Source: Lachnoclostridium sp. (GTDB lineage Bacteria; Bacillota; Clostridia; Lachnospirales; Lachnospiraceae). From it: a DNA stretch of 64,000 nt. The stretch spans positions 37,498 to 101,497 of the forward strand of contig JAMPEY010000010.1 in assembly GCA_023664665.1 (NCBI GenBank), in the 5' to 3' direction. Under the pieces are notes generated by a model, which was given only the letters and a program-made list of their open reading frames with translations, was not told the origin of the DNA and searched no databases. This document shows, piece by piece, positions 25,533 to 35,539 of this stretch (positions are counted from its first letter, which is position 1; the number at the start of each line of letters is the position of its first letter). The translations under genes were made by a program, and so were the position numbers.

Positions 25533-27080
25533 TTGAAAATTATTAAAAAATTTTTTTACGGTATTTGTATTTTGATTATTATAGGATGCGCGGGCATGCT
25601 TTTCTGTGCTTTAAACCCTGCCGTGACGGAATCCTTGGCGGCGGTTATTCAGGATAGGGAGGAAGAAGGCTCGGGAACCCTGATTGGCATAGGCAATCAG
25701 GAGCAGCCGGACAATACCCTGCCGGCAGGCGGCTACAATACGGACGACGCCCTGCCGGACGGTTTACAGGTGGAGAATACAGCCTATATTACACCGACAA
25801 ACGGCGTGACCACCCTTCCCAGTCAGGTCAGCGGTAAGAACGGATATGTGCCCGTTAAAGAGACCGAGCAGGAGATAGCCGAAAATGAAGTATCTGCCCT
25901 TAAGGATTCGCTGAGTACGGGAGAGACGGGCAGCGGTCTTACCTTTGATACGGAGATTTATCCCTATTATGGTATGCTGGCTCCGGATATGCAGAAGCTT
26001 TATAACCAGATTTACGCAAATGCATTAAAATGTACGATTTCCTTTTCGCCGGTGGTGGATGTCAAGGTGACGCAGCTTAAGAATGTGTTTGAAGCTGTTT
26101 ATAATGATCATCCCGAACTTTTCTGGCTGCAGACGGGATATTCCTGTAAATATGTAAAGAACGGGGATTGTCTGGAAATTTCACTGCAATACTATCCGAT
26201 TACCAATAAACTGGAGGCTGCGCAGACGGAATTTAAAGCGCAGGCGGCAGGTATACTGAGCGGGGCGGAGCAGTATTCCAATAATTACGAGAAAGAAAAA
26301 TATGTCCATGATGCGCTGTTATCCAAAACCGCATATGATAAAAATGCCGACATGAATCAGAGCGCCTATAGCGCCATGGTAAACGGCAAAAGCGTTTGTG
26401 CGGGATATGCGAGGGCGTATCAGTATTTGCTGCAGCAGATGGGCATTCCCTGTTATTATTGTACCGGATATTCAGGTGAAAATCATGCGTGGAATATCGT
26501 AAAACTGTCGGACGGATACTACAATGTGGATGTGACATGGGATGATACCGTGCCGGCAACCTATGATTATTTTAACAAGTCCGATAATGCGATGGCAGGA
26601 ACCCATGTACGAAGCGGATTGTCCGTTTATCTGCCCGCCTGTGGAGGAGGCGCTTACGAGGATATCACCAAGGGTGCGCCCCAGCTTCCAAAGCTGCCGG
26701 AACAGGCAGAGCCCGTGGAAGAGCAGATGAAACCGTTAGTCTGGGGTGAGGATAATGAAAAAGATAAGACGGACTCCGATGTTTTGCTGAAAAACGGACT
26801 TACCGATGCGGATGTGCTGACGACTCTGGAGGATTATTATAAGGACTGCCTGTCACAGATGAAAGCGGAAGGAACCGGTAACCGGCAGTTTGTCAATGTA
26901 GTGGACGAAGTAATGTGGGTTGTAATAGAGAGGGAGTACACCGAGGGAAATTATCAGACAGGCTATGTGGAACAGGCCTTGAAGGATATGGGAATGGAGT
27001 ATTTTGCCATACAGCTTCAGGTACAGAGTCTGGGTGACGGTTATTACCGGCTGTACCATAATATTCTCACATGGAACTGA
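25533..27080 (+). CDS. Membrane-anchored transglutaminase-like protein
   Basis: 515 residues; TTG start with AGGAAAGG upstream. An N-terminal hydrophobic helix (ICILIIIGCAGMLFCAL) is followed by a low-complexity linker and then a transglutaminase/protease core. The core has the Cys in SVCAGYARAYQYLL, the His in GENHAWNIV and the Asp in YYNVDVTWDD, the usual catalytic triad. Such proteins crosslink or cleave cell-surface proteins outside the membrane. The ~110-residue C-terminal region is not recognised. Confidence 0.82.
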   Translation: MKIIKKFFYGICILIIIGCAGMLFCALNPAVTESLAAVIQDREEEGSGTLIGIGNQEQPDNTLPAGGYNTDDALPDGLQVENTAYITPTNGVTTLPSQVSGKNGYVPVKETEQEIAENEVSALKDSLSTGETGSGLTFDTEIYPYYGMLAPDMQKLYNQIYANALKCTISFSPVVDVKVTQLKNVFEAVYNDHPELFWLQTGYSCKYVKNGDCLEISLQYYPITNKLEAAQTEFKAQAAGILSGAEQYSNNYEKEKYVHDALLSKTAYDKNADMNQSAYSAMVNGKSVCAGYARAYQYLLQQMGIPCYYCTGYSGENHAWNIVKLSDGYYNVDVTWDDTVPATYDYFNKSDNAMAGTHVRSGLSVYLPACGGGAYEDITKGAPQLPKLPEQAEPVEEQMKPLVWGEDNEKDKTDSDVLLKNGLTDADVLTTLEDYYKDCLSQMKAEGTGNRQFVNVVDEVMWVVIEREYTEGNYQTGYVEQALKDMGMEYFAIQLQVQSLGDGYYRLYHNILTWN

Positions 27081-27083
27081 GAA

Positions 27084-28526
27084 TCAGTATTTTTTCCAAC
27101 AGGAAGGCAGCAGGAGAATCAGCATGGGAAACAGTTCCAGACGCCCTGCAAGCATGTCAAATATCAGGATGCATTTGGAAAAAGGACTGTAGATGGCGAA
27201 ATTTCGAGCAGGTCCCACCATTTCAAGCCCCGGTCCGATGTTGTTGAGTGTGGCGGCTACAGCCGTAAAGTTGGTGGTAAAGTCAAATTCGTCTATGCCG
27301 ATTAAAAGCACGGATGCAAACAGAATAATAAAATATACGGAAATAAACACATTGGTGGAGCGGAGCGTCTCGTGGGCAACGGGATGCCCGCTCATTTTTA
27401 TTTTTTTAACCATGCGGGGATGTACCATTAAGGACAGTTCTTTATGTATGGATTTCACCAAAATGATGAGCCGGGATATTTTGATGCCGCCGCCGGTACT
27501 GCCGGAGCAGGCGCCGATAAACATTAAAATGACTAAAATGGTTTTGGACAGCTGGGGCCAGACATCAAAATCCGTAGTGGAATAGCCGGTGGTAGTGATA
27601 ATGGAGCCCACCTGAAAGAATGCATGGCGAAGGGATTCCTCGATGGTGGGATAGAGCTTATGGATATCCCAGGTGATTACGCAGGCGCTTGCCAGAATAA
27701 TCAGGAGATAGAAACGCACTTCCTCAATGGAGAATGCCTCTTTAAACTGTCTTTGAAGCAGACAGAAATAGACGGTATAGTTGATGCCGCTCAAAATCAT
27801 GAAAAGAGTAATCATGTTTTGCTGGAGAGGCGAAAAGCTTGCAACGCTGTCATTATAAATGCCGAATCCGCCTGTGCCGATGGTGCCGAAACTGGTGGTA
27901 AAAGCGTTAAAAAGGTTCATGCCGCACAGAAGGAATACAAAGACTGCCGCCAGAGTGATGCCGATGTATAGTGTATAAAGAATTTTGGCGGTATCTTTCA
28001 CCTTGGGTACTAATTTACCCACGGAAGGTCCCGTACTTTCCGCGCGCATCAGGTTAATATTGGAGCCTCCCATCAGAGGGAGAATCGCCATAATAAATAC
28101 AAATACCCCCATGCCGCCGATCCAATGGGAGAAGCTGCGCCAGAAAAGGCTGGCATGGCTCAAGGCTTCCACATCGGACAAAATGCTGGCGCCCGTGGTG
28201 GTAAAGCCGGAGACGGATTCAAAAAGAGCATCGATAAAATGAGGGATTTCTCCGGTAAAAACAAAAGGCAGCGCGCCGAAAACACTCAGGAAAGTCCATC
28301 CCAGCGCCACGGATGCAAAGCCTTCCCTCATATATAAATCGAAGCGTTTGGGACGCTTTTTCTTTAAGAGAAAACCACATAGAAAGGAAAAAAGGGCTGT
28401 TGCCAGATAAGCGAAAGAAGACGGAAACTCCCCATAGCATATGCCCACCAGAGCGGGAAGCAGCAAAAAAGCGGATTCAAATTCCAATATCCATCCGATA
28501 ATATATAAGACCATTGCTAAATTCAT
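27084..28526 (-). CDS. trkH: TrkH-family potassium uptake channel subunit
   Basis: 480 residues with the four-fold repeated M1-P-M2 layout. Selectivity-loop sequences include SGFTTTGASIL, TIGTGGFGIYNDS, TTGYSTTDFD and ATLNNIGPGLE. It conducts K+ across the membrane under control of the cytosolic RCK protein encoded just upstream (18 bases away). The start has AAGGG upstream. It converges on the transglutaminase gene with only three bases between stops. Confidence 0.93.
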   Translation of the reverse strand: MNLAMVLYIIGWILEFESAFLLLPALVGICYGEFPSSFAYLATALFSFLCGFLLKKKRPKRFDLYMREGFASVALGWTFLSVFGALPFVFTGEIPHFIDALFESVSGFTTTGASILSDVEALSHASLFWRSFSHWIGGMGVFVFIMAILPLMGGSNINLMRAESTGPSVGKLVPKVKDTAKILYTLYIGITLAAVFVFLLCGMNLFNAFTTSFGTIGTGGFGIYNDSVASFSPLQQNMITLFMILSGINYTVYFCLLQRQFKEAFSIEEVRFYLLIILASACVITWDIHKLYPTIEESLRHAFFQVGSIITTTGYSTTDFDVWPQLSKTILVILMFIGACSGSTGGGIKISRLIILVKSIHKELSLMVHPRMVKKIKMSGHPVAHETLRSTNVFISVYFIILFASVLLIGIDEFDFTTNFTAVAATLNNIGPGLEMVGPARNFAIYSPFSKCILIFDMLAGRLELFPMLILLLPSCWKKY

Positions 28527-28544
28527 TTTGATACCAACCCTTTC

Positions 28545-29903
28545 TTAATCTTCCAGAATATCCTTGATATCGTTTAAGCGGGACTGTGTAGTTACCACCA
28601 CTACGGAATCCCCTACCATGAGTTCATCCTGACCGTTCGGAAGAATAACCTGACTGTTTCTGGTGATGCAGCAAATCAGCAGATTTTTCTTTAAGCGCAT
28701 CTTTGAAAGAGGCGTGCCCGTCACATCGGATGCCTCCTTGATATAAAATTCCAAAGCTTCCGCCCTGCCGTCTTCCAGTTTATACAGGTTTTCCACATTA
28801 CTATCCAAGGATTCGTTCATGGAACGGGCGTATTTGATGATGATGTCAGCCGTAATCAGTCTGGGGAAGGTAATACTGTCAAGCTTAATATCTTCAAGTA
28901 CGCTGTTGAAGTTGATACGGTTGATTTTGGTCACCGCCTTGGCGTGGGAAGATTTTTTGGCAAGGAGGGAGAGAAGGATATTCTCTTCGTCCAGTCCGGT
29001 CAGGGCAGCAAAGCCGTCGACGGTTTCCAATCCCTCCTGTCTGAGAAGCTTTTCGTCCGTTCCGTTCCCGCAGATAATGGTTGCTTTTGGCAGCAGTTCG
29101 TGGAGCTGCTCACAGCGGACAGGGTCAGGATCTATGATTTTGGTGGTGATTCCTATGGAAAGAAGTCTTCTGGCAAGATAATAGGAGATAGCGCCGCCGC
29201 CTATTATCATTGCGGTATGTATTTTGCCGGTTTCTATGCCGATCTTTTTGAAAAAGTCGTTTGCTTTGGGAGGCGTGGACACAATGGCTACCACATCGCC
29301 CTCCCGGAATACAAAATCGCCTTTGGGAATCAATACTTCCTCTCCCCGGGTAACCATGCACACCAATACATCACATTTTAAGGTGGTGCGGACATGGATG
29401 AGTTCGTAATTGTTGAGCAGGCATTGTGCCGTGACCCTGAAGCGCAGAAGCTCGATACGCCCCTTGGAAAATGTGTCTATCTTGACGGCGGAGGGAAATT
29501 GAAAGATTCGGGCTATCTCGGAAGCACAGGCAAGCTCGGGATTGATGATCATGGCAAGTCCCAGCTCTTTTCTTAAAAAGGCAACCTCCGTATTGTAAAT
29601 GGGGTTGCGCACCCGGGCTATGGTCTTGCAGTTACCTGTCTTCTTGGCGATTACACAGCAGAGAAGGTTCTGTTCGTCGGAGCCGGTGACGGCAATTAAC
29701 AAATCCGCACGGGAAATACCGGCGTCCTTCAGGGTCTGGTAACTGACGCCGTTTCCCACGATTCCCATGGCGTCCAGATCGTCCGTAATGGATTTTACCC
29801 GGGATTCGTTTTCATCGATAACCACAATATTATGATTTTCACCGTTTAACTGCTCTACCAGGGTGGAACCCACCTTGCCGCAGCCTACAATAATAATATT
29901 CAT
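28545..29903 (-). CDS. trkA: TrkA, NAD-binding regulator of potassium uptake
   Basis: 452 residues with two RCK modules. The first starts NIIIVGCGKVGSTL and the second MIIGGGAISYYLA, each a Rossmann nucleotide-binding loop; each is followed by a C-terminal RCK_C domain. The ATG at 29903 has GGAGG seven bases upstream; the open frame further upstream is non-coding. It gates TrkH according to nucleotide or ligand binding. The two genes form a trkA-trkH operon. Confidence 0.92.
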   Translation of the reverse strand: MNIIIVGCGKVGSTLVEQLNGENHNIVVIDENESRVKSITDDLDAMGIVGNGVSYQTLKDAGISRADLLIAVTGSDEQNLLCCVIAKKTGNCKTIARVRNPIYNTEVAFLRKELGLAMIINPELACASEIARIFQFPSAVKIDTFSKGRIELLRFRVTAQCLLNNYELIHVRTTLKCDVLVCMVTRGEEVLIPKGDFVFREGDVVAIVSTPPKANDFFKKIGIETGKIHTAMIIGGGAISYYLARRLLSIGITTKIIDPDPVRCEQLHELLPKATIICGNGTDEKLLRQEGLETVDGFAALTGLDEENILLSLLAKKSSHAKAVTKINRINFNSVLEDIKLDSITFPRLITADIIIKYARSMNESLDSNVENLYKLEDGRAEALEFYIKEASDVTGTPLSKMRLKKNLLICCITRNSQVILPNGQDELMVGDSVVVVTTQSRLNDIKDILED

Positions 29904-29938
29904 AAAAGCCTCCACAAATATCTTAAACAAACAGCTAT

Positions 29939-29967
29939 AGTATAGCACAATCCAAAAAACAAGACAA
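29939..29967 (-). promoter_or_regulatory. Promoter of trkA-trkH
   Basis: On the minus strand TTGTCT (29967-29962), a 17-base spacer, then TATACT (29944-29939), about 35 bases before the start codon. Confidence 0.6.
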
Positions 29968-30065
29968 GAACAAAGGATTTGATTTGAGAGAGTTTTATGG
30001 TACTTATCAAAGAGTACAATGAACATAAGCTATAGCTAGAAGGAATAATTAAAAAATAATTTTGC

Positions 30066-30094
30066 ATGACATTTTTCGGCGAAAGAGGTATACT
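30066..30094 (+). promoter_or_regulatory. Promoter of the DUF1653 gene
   Basis: ATGACA at 30066-30071, a 17-base spacer and TATACT at 30089-30094, some 37 bases upstream of the start codon. Divergent from the trkA promoter. Confidence 0.55.
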
Positions 30095-30131
30095 CATTAA
30101 AGACACATGTTTTTAAGAAAGGAGCCAAAAG

Positions 30132-30695
30132 ATGTCATTTATTCCCAGACCACACGAAATTTATAAACATTTTAAAGGGAACTTATATCAGATAGTGGCG
30201 ATAGCGAAACATTCCGAGACAGGTGAGCAGCTTGTGATTTACCGGGCGCTTTACGATGATCTGGAAGTTTATGCCAGACCGCTGGAGATGTTTATCAGCA
30301 AGGTGGATAAGGTAAAATATCCTGATGCGGCCCAGAAATTCCGATTTGAGCTGCAGGGGGTGGATGCGGACAGGCAGCACGAGGCAGAGGAAGAGCAGGA
30401 GAAAGAGGGCAAACGGCAGTCGGAAGAGGCCACCGGGGCAAAATCGGACGAGGGGACTGACAGCGCAGAAAGTCAGCTTGACCCCATGGTACTTGAGTTT
30501 CTGGAAGCAGATTCCTATGAGGAGAGGCTGAATATTCTGGCAGGACTCCGTCACCGCATTACTGACGATATGATTACCACAATGGCCATTGCCTGCGACA
30601 TCGAAGTGGAGGAAGGCGACACACAAAAGCGTTATGATTCTCTGAGAAGCTGTCTGCTTACTTTGGATAAGTATGAGTGCAGCAGGCTGAGATAA
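30132..30695 (+). CDS. DUF1653 domain protein
   Basis: 187 residues; AAAGGAG lies upstream. Residues ~1-65 match DUF1653, a small beta-rich domain (FIPRPHEIYKHFKGNLYQIV, then VIYRALYDDLEVYARP). A charged Glu/Gln/Lys-rich linker follows and then a helical C-terminal domain. Function unknown; single-domain relatives are widespread housekeeping proteins. It lies 56 bases before the nucleotidase gene. Confidence 0.75.
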   Translation: MSFIPRPHEIYKHFKGNLYQIVAIAKHSETGEQLVIYRALYDDLEVYARPLEMFISKVDKVKYPDAAQKFRFELQGVDADRQHEAEEEQEKEGKRQSEEATGAKSDEGTDSAESQLDPMVLEFLEADSYEERLNILAGLRHRITDDMITTMAIACDIEVEEGDTQKRYDSLRSCLLTLDKYECSRLR

Positions 30696-30751
30696 ATGTG
30701 TGACGCCCCGCCCTGTTTCCGGTTCCCTTTCCATGCAGAAAGGAGCAGCTT

Positions 30752-31789
30752 ATGGCATATCGTTTGGAGGATAAAATGGTCATCGGAATCTCTTCCAGAG
30801 CCCTGTTTGACCTGTCAGCGGAAAACGAAATCTTTGAGAAGCAGGGTGTGGAGGCATATTGCCGATATCAGGTGGAGCATGAGAAAGAGCTCTTAAAACC
30901 CGGGCCCGGTTTCGGACTGGTAAAGGAGCTGCTTCGCCTGAATGAGCATGCTTTGGACGGAGAGCTTGTGGAGGTCATCATTATGTCCAGAAACAGCCCG
31001 GATACCTCGCTCAGAGTATTCAATGCCATCAAATATTACGGGCTTAAGATTACAAGGGCAGTGCTGGTGAGCGGGGCGTCACTTGCGCCTTACCTGAGCG
31101 CTTTTCATACGGATTTGTTTTTGTCCGCCTATGAGGACGATGTGCAGAGCGCCATAGACAGCGGAATTGCGGCGGGGATTATCTGTACAGACCATGTCTA
31201 TACGGACATGGTGGGGGAAAAGGCAGAGCACGGAGCTTGCCCGGGAAATCTTGTGCAGTTTCCGCAAGCCGTACAGGCGGCACCTTCTATGGATAAGGAG
31301 AAGGAAGGCGGGCAGATTCGGATTGCCTTTGACGGGGATGCGGTTCTTTTTACGGATGAATCGGAGAAGATATTCAAAGAAAAGGGACTTGAGGCATTTG
31401 AGGAGAATGAGGCGCTCAATGCGGGGAATCCTTTGGAAGAGGGACCTTTTGCCAATTTTTTGCGGAAACTTTCGGACTTGCAGAGGAGAATAGGAACCGA
31501 AAATTGTCCCATCCGCACGGCCCTTGTCACTTCCCGAAGCGCGCCTGCCCATGAGAGGGTTATCAGAACTTTACGGGCATGGAATGTGCGCGTGGATGAG
31601 GCATTTTTTCTGGGGGGCATTGAAAAAAAGGAATTTCTGAGAGCCTTTGGGGCACAGATATTTTTTGACGACCAATCCGTGCACACGGTGAGCGCATCTC
31701 AGGCGGTGCCGGCAGCCAGAGTTCCTTACCGCAGGATAAAAAGGAGAGTTGGTTTAACAGATGAAGTATCGGCATATTGTACAGGCTGA
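30752..31789 (+). CDS. Cytosolic 5'-nucleotidase family protein (PF06189-like)
   Basis: 345 residues. Two similar acidic segments, KMVIGISSRALFDLS near the N terminus and IRIAFDGDAVLFTDESE centrally, plus VIIMSRNSPDTSLRVFNAI and LVTSRSAPAHERVIRTL, fit the 5'-nucleotidase family of HAD-like enzymes. It would dephosphorylate nucleoside monophosphates in the cytosol. ATG 30752 has AAAGGAG upstream. The 3' end overlaps the next gene by 29 bases. Confidence 0.82.
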   Translation: MAYRLEDKMVIGISSRALFDLSAENEIFEKQGVEAYCRYQVEHEKELLKPGPGFGLVKELLRLNEHALDGELVEVIIMSRNSPDTSLRVFNAIKYYGLKITRAVLVSGASLAPYLSAFHTDLFLSAYEDDVQSAIDSGIAAGIICTDHVYTDMVGEKAEHGACPGNLVQFPQAVQAAPSMDKEKEGGQIRIAFDGDAVLFTDESEKIFKEKGLEAFEENEALNAGNPLEEGPFANFLRKLSDLQRRIGTENCPIRTALVTSRSAPAHERVIRTLRAWNVRVDEAFFLGGIEKKEFLRAFGAQIFFDDQSVHTVSASQAVPAARVPYRRIKRRVGLTDEVSAYCTG

Positions 31790-33602
31790 ATTTATAGAGA
31801 GACCCAATCGTTTTATTGCCTATGTCAGTCTGAACGGGCGCAGGGAGAGGGTGCATGTAAAAAACACCGGAAGATGCAGGGAACTTTTGAAAGAGGGCGT
31901 CTGTGTCTATCTGGAAAAAAGCGAAAATGCGGCGCGCACAACCGCTTATGATCTGGTGGCGGTGAGGAAGGGAGAACGCTTGATCAATATGGATTCTCAG
32001 GCGCCTAATGCGGCAGTGAAGGAGTGGCTTCTTACGAAGGCACTCTTTCCGGATTTAAAGGTAATGAGACCCGAGACGGAATATGGCGGTTCGCGTTTTG
32101 ATTTCTATGTGGAAACGGAGTCGGAGAAGATTTTTATAGAGGTGAAGGGAGTGACGCTGGAGGAGGACGGCGTGGTACAGTTTCCGGACGCCCCTTCCGA
32201 AAGAGCGGTAAAACATGTGGAGGAACTGGTGCGGGCAAAGCAGGATGGTTATCGCGCAGTAGTGTTCTTTGTCGTCCAGATGGAGAATGTACAGTATTTT
32301 AAACCCAATGAAATTACCCATAAAGCTTTTGCGGAGGCGCTTTATAGGGCGTGGGAACAGGGAGTGGAGATCCTTGCCTACGACTGCAGGGTGAAAGAGG
32401 ACGGTATGAGCATTCACAAGCCGGTGAAGGTTATGCTTGGCGGCAGTCAGATTTTTCCCGATTTAAAGGATTCCGCGGGAATAATTAAGGAATCCTTAAG
32501 GAATGAAAAGCTTTTATGGCTTTCCAAGCCCTTGTTAAAATGGTATAATGAAAACAAAAGAATTCTGCCATGGCGCAGTGAGCCGACTCCGTACAGGGTG
32601 TGGGTCTCTGAGATTATGCTGCAGCAGACCAGAGTGGAAGCGGTGAAGCCGTACTTTGAGCGCTTTATGAAAGCCTTGCCGGATATCAAGGATTTGGCGG
32701 CGGCTCCGGAGGAAACTTTGCTGAAGCTGTGGGAAGGTCTTGGATATTATAACCGGGTGCGGAATCTCAAAGAGGCGGCCGTACAGATTATGGAAGAATA
32801 TAACGGGCAGATGCCGAAGGAATATGAAGAGCTGATGCGGCTGAAAGGAATCGGCAGCTATACGGCGGGGGCTGTTTCCTCCATTGCCTACGGTAGGGTG
32901 AATCCGGCGGTGGACGGAAATGTGCTCAGGGTCGTTGCCCGCGTTACAAAGGATGAACGGCTGATATCGGACGCCAAGGTGAAAGCGTCCGTGGAGAGGG
33001 AGCTTAAGGATGTGATGCCCAAGGACAGACCCGGGGATTTTAATCAGGCGCTTATGGAAATAGGAGCCTGTATCTGCATTCCAAACGGAGCGCCCCATTG
33101 TGATAAGTGTCCGTTTTCGGAGTTTTGCGTGGCTCATCTGGAGGGCTGCGAGAGGGATTATCCCAAGAAAAAGGCGCAAAAAGAGCGGACCATTGAAGAA
33201 AAAACCGTGCTGATTTTAAAGGACGGGGAGAGGACGGTCATCCGAAAGCGGCCGGGGAAGGGACTTTTAGCCGGGATGTATGAATTTCCTTCTTTGGAGG
33301 GATTCTATACAGCGGAGGAAGTGGCAGGATATCTGGCAGAGAACGGCATCAGGACAATCCGCATACAGCCGGCCGGAGAAGCAAAGCATATTTTTACCCA
33401 TAAAGAATGGCATATGAAAGGGTATCTGGTGCGTGTGGATGAACTAAGCGACCCGAATAAGGAAAATCCGGGGAAAGCAGTGAAGGACTGGCTGTATATA
33501 GACCCTGGGGACACCGAAGAACAATATCCCATACCGGCGGCATTTTCGGCTTATACCAAATACCTCGATATAAAGCTGGGACAGGAAAAATATCAGGAGT
33601 AA
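31761..33602 (+). CDS. SfsA-MutY fusion: nuclease-like domain joined to adenine DNA glycosylase
   Basis: 613 residues in one uninterrupted frame. Residues ~1-230 are SfsA (FIERPNRFIAYV, NTGRCRELL, SRFDFYVE, IEVKGVTLE, FPDAPSERAVKHVEEL), a nuclease-fold protein. Residues ~260-610 are MutY: the helix-hairpin-helix LKGIGSYTAGAV with the catalytic Asp in NPAVDGNVLRV, the 4Fe-4S cysteines in the segment CICIPNGAPHCDKCPFSEFC, and a C-terminal Nudix-like domain that checks for 8-oxoG. MutY removes A opposite 8-oxoG. ATG 31761 has AAAAGGAG upstream, inside the previous gene. The fusion suggests that SfsA works in DNA repair. Confidence 0.92.
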   Translation: MKYRHIVQAEFIERPNRFIAYVSLNGRRERVHVKNTGRCRELLKEGVCVYLEKSENAARTTAYDLVAVRKGERLINMDSQAPNAAVKEWLLTKALFPDLKVMRPETEYGGSRFDFYVETESEKIFIEVKGVTLEEDGVVQFPDAPSERAVKHVEELVRAKQDGYRAVVFFVVQMENVQYFKPNEITHKAFAEALYRAWEQGVEILAYDCRVKEDGMSIHKPVKVMLGGSQIFPDLKDSAGIIKESLRNEKLLWLSKPLLKWYNENKRILPWRSEPTPYRVWVSEIMLQQTRVEAVKPYFERFMKALPDIKDLAAAPEETLLKLWEGLGYYNRVRNLKEAAVQIMEEYNGQMPKEYEELMRLKGIGSYTAGAVSSIAYGRVNPAVDGNVLRVVARVTKDERLISDAKVKASVERELKDVMPKDRPGDFNQALMEIGACICIPNGAPHCDKCPFSEFCVAHLEGCERDYPKKKAQKERTIEEKTVLILKDGERTVIRKRPGKGLLAGMYEFPSLEGFYTAEEVAGYLAENGIRTIRIQPAGEAKHIFTHKEWHMKGYLVRVDELSDPNKENPGKAVKDWLYIDPGDTEEQYPIPAAFSAYTKYLDIKLGQEKYQE

Positions 33603-33616
33603 AGGAGAGGGAGGAA

Positions 33617-34642
33617 ATGAAACTGTTGTCAATGACAGTGCCCTGTTATAATTCGGAGAAGTATATGAGGAAATGCATCGATTCTCTTTTAACGGGGGGC
33701 GAAGAGGTAGAAATCATCATAGTGAACGACGGTTCTACGGATAAAACGGCAGAGATTGCAGATGAATATGCCGCGAAATATCCTTCCATAGTGAGAGTGG
33801 TCCACAAGGAGAACGGAGGTCACGGTTCCGCAGTCAATGCCGGAATCGAAAGGGCGGAAGGGTTGTATTTTAAAGTGGTGGACAGCGACGACTGGGTAAA
33901 GGAGGAAAGCTATAAGGCAATCCTCGAAAAACTGCATGAACTGGCGGGAGGCGGTACCGCTCTGGACTTGCTTATCAGCAATTTTGTCTATGAAAAGCAG
34001 GGGGAAAAGCGGAAAAAAGTGATGCATTATCATCATATTCTGCCTCAGGATACCATGTTTACATGGGCGGATTGCCATCATTTTATGAAGGGGCACTATA
34101 TTTTGATGCATTCCGTGATTTTCAGGACAAAGCTTTTGCGGGAATGCGGACTGAAACTGCCGGAGCATACCTTCTATGTGGACAATCTCTATGTATATGA
34201 ACCCCTTCCCTATGTGAAGAATATGTATTATCTGGATGTGAATTTTTACCGCTATTATATCGGGCGTGAAGACCAGTCCGTCAATGAAGAGGTCATGATT
34301 TCCAGAATTGACCAGCAGATCAAGGTCAATAAGCTGATGATTGATTATATTGTGGAGCAAAAATCCAATATTGTGAAGCAGAAGAGACTTTATCAGTACA
34401 TGTGCAATTATCTGGAGATTATCATGACGGTATCTTCGGTGCTGTTGATCCGTTCCGAAACGGAGGAGAATCTGGAAAAGAAAAAAGAATTATGGATGTA
34501 TCTGAAAGAAAAAGACAGAAGACTTTACTACCGCATCCGTCACGGGGTCATGGGCGGAGCCATGAATTTACCCGGACGGGGGGGCAGGAAAATTTCTGTG
34601 GAAGGCTATAAGATCTGCCAAAAGATATTTAAATTTAATTAG
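33617..34642 (+). CDS. GT2 family glycosyltransferase
   Basis: 341 residues with GT-A motifs LSMTVPCYNSEKYMRKCIDSLL, VNDGSTDKT and the DXD-like VVDSDDWVKEE. No membrane helices are evident. GGAGAGGGAGG lies before ATG 33617. It follows the SfsA-MutY gene by 14 bases but has no obvious functional link to it. Probably adds sugars to a wall or lipid glycan. Confidence 0.85.
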   Translation: MKLLSMTVPCYNSEKYMRKCIDSLLTGGEEVEIIIVNDGSTDKTAEIADEYAAKYPSIVRVVHKENGGHGSAVNAGIERAEGLYFKVVDSDDWVKEESYKAILEKLHELAGGGTALDLLISNFVYEKQGEKRKKVMHYHHILPQDTMFTWADCHHFMKGHYILMHSVIFRTKLLRECGLKLPEHTFYVDNLYVYEPLPYVKNMYYLDVNFYRYYIGREDQSVNEEVMISRIDQQIKVNKLMIDYIVEQKSNIVKQKRLYQYMCNYLEIIMTVSSVLLIRSETEENLEKKKELWMYLKEKDRRLYYRIRHGVMGGAMNLPGRGGRKISVEGYKICQKIFKFN

Positions 34643-34668
34643 GAAATCTTAAGCCGGTCCGTACAGAT

Positions 34669-35352
34669 TCAACTGATTTGGGGACGCGTGTTCTTTTTGA
34701 GGAACATTTTGGCGTTTGCAATCACATCATAGCGGTATACCGCGATATACATTATGGCAGCCAGACCGAAAGCGGTCAGCACATCAAACAGGGAATGCTG
34801 TTTGATCAGCACGGTGGATGCGATAATGGAGCACGAAAGGATGAAAGAGCCGATGCGGATTGCTCTTTTGTCCTTAAATTCTTTGCTGCATACAATGGCA
34901 AGGTGGGCGCCGATGGAATTGTACACATGGATGCTGGGCCATAAATTGGTAGGAGTGTCCGTCCGATAGAGCATGGCTACCATAGCGGTAAAAATATTGT
35001 CCCTCGGCATTACCGCAGGCCTTAAATGATGTCCGTTAGGCCACAGTGTGGAAATGATAAGGAAGAGGGTCATACCCGTAAACAGAAACAGGCAGGTCTT
35101 ATAATAATCTTCCTTATTTTTAAAAAGAAAGAATACAACTACTGCGGCAACATAGAAAAACCACAAGAAATACGGAATCACAAAAAGTTCGCAAAAGGGA
35201 ATCAAATCATCCCATGCCATATGAATCACTTGAAATTGTGAGGTGACATTGAGTTCCAGATAGCGGAACCAAGCCAGATAAATGATTCCGTACAAAAGAA
35301 CCAATCCTCCGTGTTTGTAATTATCATAAAATCTCTTTAGTCTGCCCTTCAT
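34669..35352 (-). CDS. PAP2-family membrane phosphatase
   Basis: 227 residues, about six hydrophobic helices. Motifs for the PAP2 acid-phosphatase superfamily are visible: HHLRPAVMP, WPSIHVYNS (PSxH) and KQHSLFDVLTAFG (H...D). It likely removes phosphate from a lipid pyrophosphate or phosphatidate at the membrane. It is transcribed towards the GT2 gene, with 26 bases between the stops. Confidence 0.8.
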   Translation of the reverse strand: MKGRLKRFYDNYKHGGLVLLYGIIYLAWFRYLELNVTSQFQVIHMAWDDLIPFCELFVIPYFLWFFYVAAVVVFFLFKNKEDYYKTCLFLFTGMTLFLIISTLWPNGHHLRPAVMPRDNIFTAMVAMLYRTDTPTNLWPSIHVYNSIGAHLAIVCSKEFKDKRAIRIGSFILSCSIIASTVLIKQHSLFDVLTAFGLAAIMYIAVYRYDVIANAKMFLKKNTRPQIS

Positions 35353-35539
35353 AAAAAAAAATCAGCCTTCCTTTCTTCTTACAAGTATAGTGAGATTTCT
35401 AAAAAATGCAATCCCTTTTTGAAAAACTTAAACAATCTTAATAAAATATTTAAACTCTTTTCATTCTGCAAAATTTGTGGTACAATCATCTATATTTTGG
35501 GATTTTGCACTTATTATTTTATATTTAGGAGGAATGAGC

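Noticed and set aside
35390-35539. Glycine riboswitch ahead of glyA
   Set aside because: The leader is short and AT-rich, with none of the conserved glycine aptamer elements.
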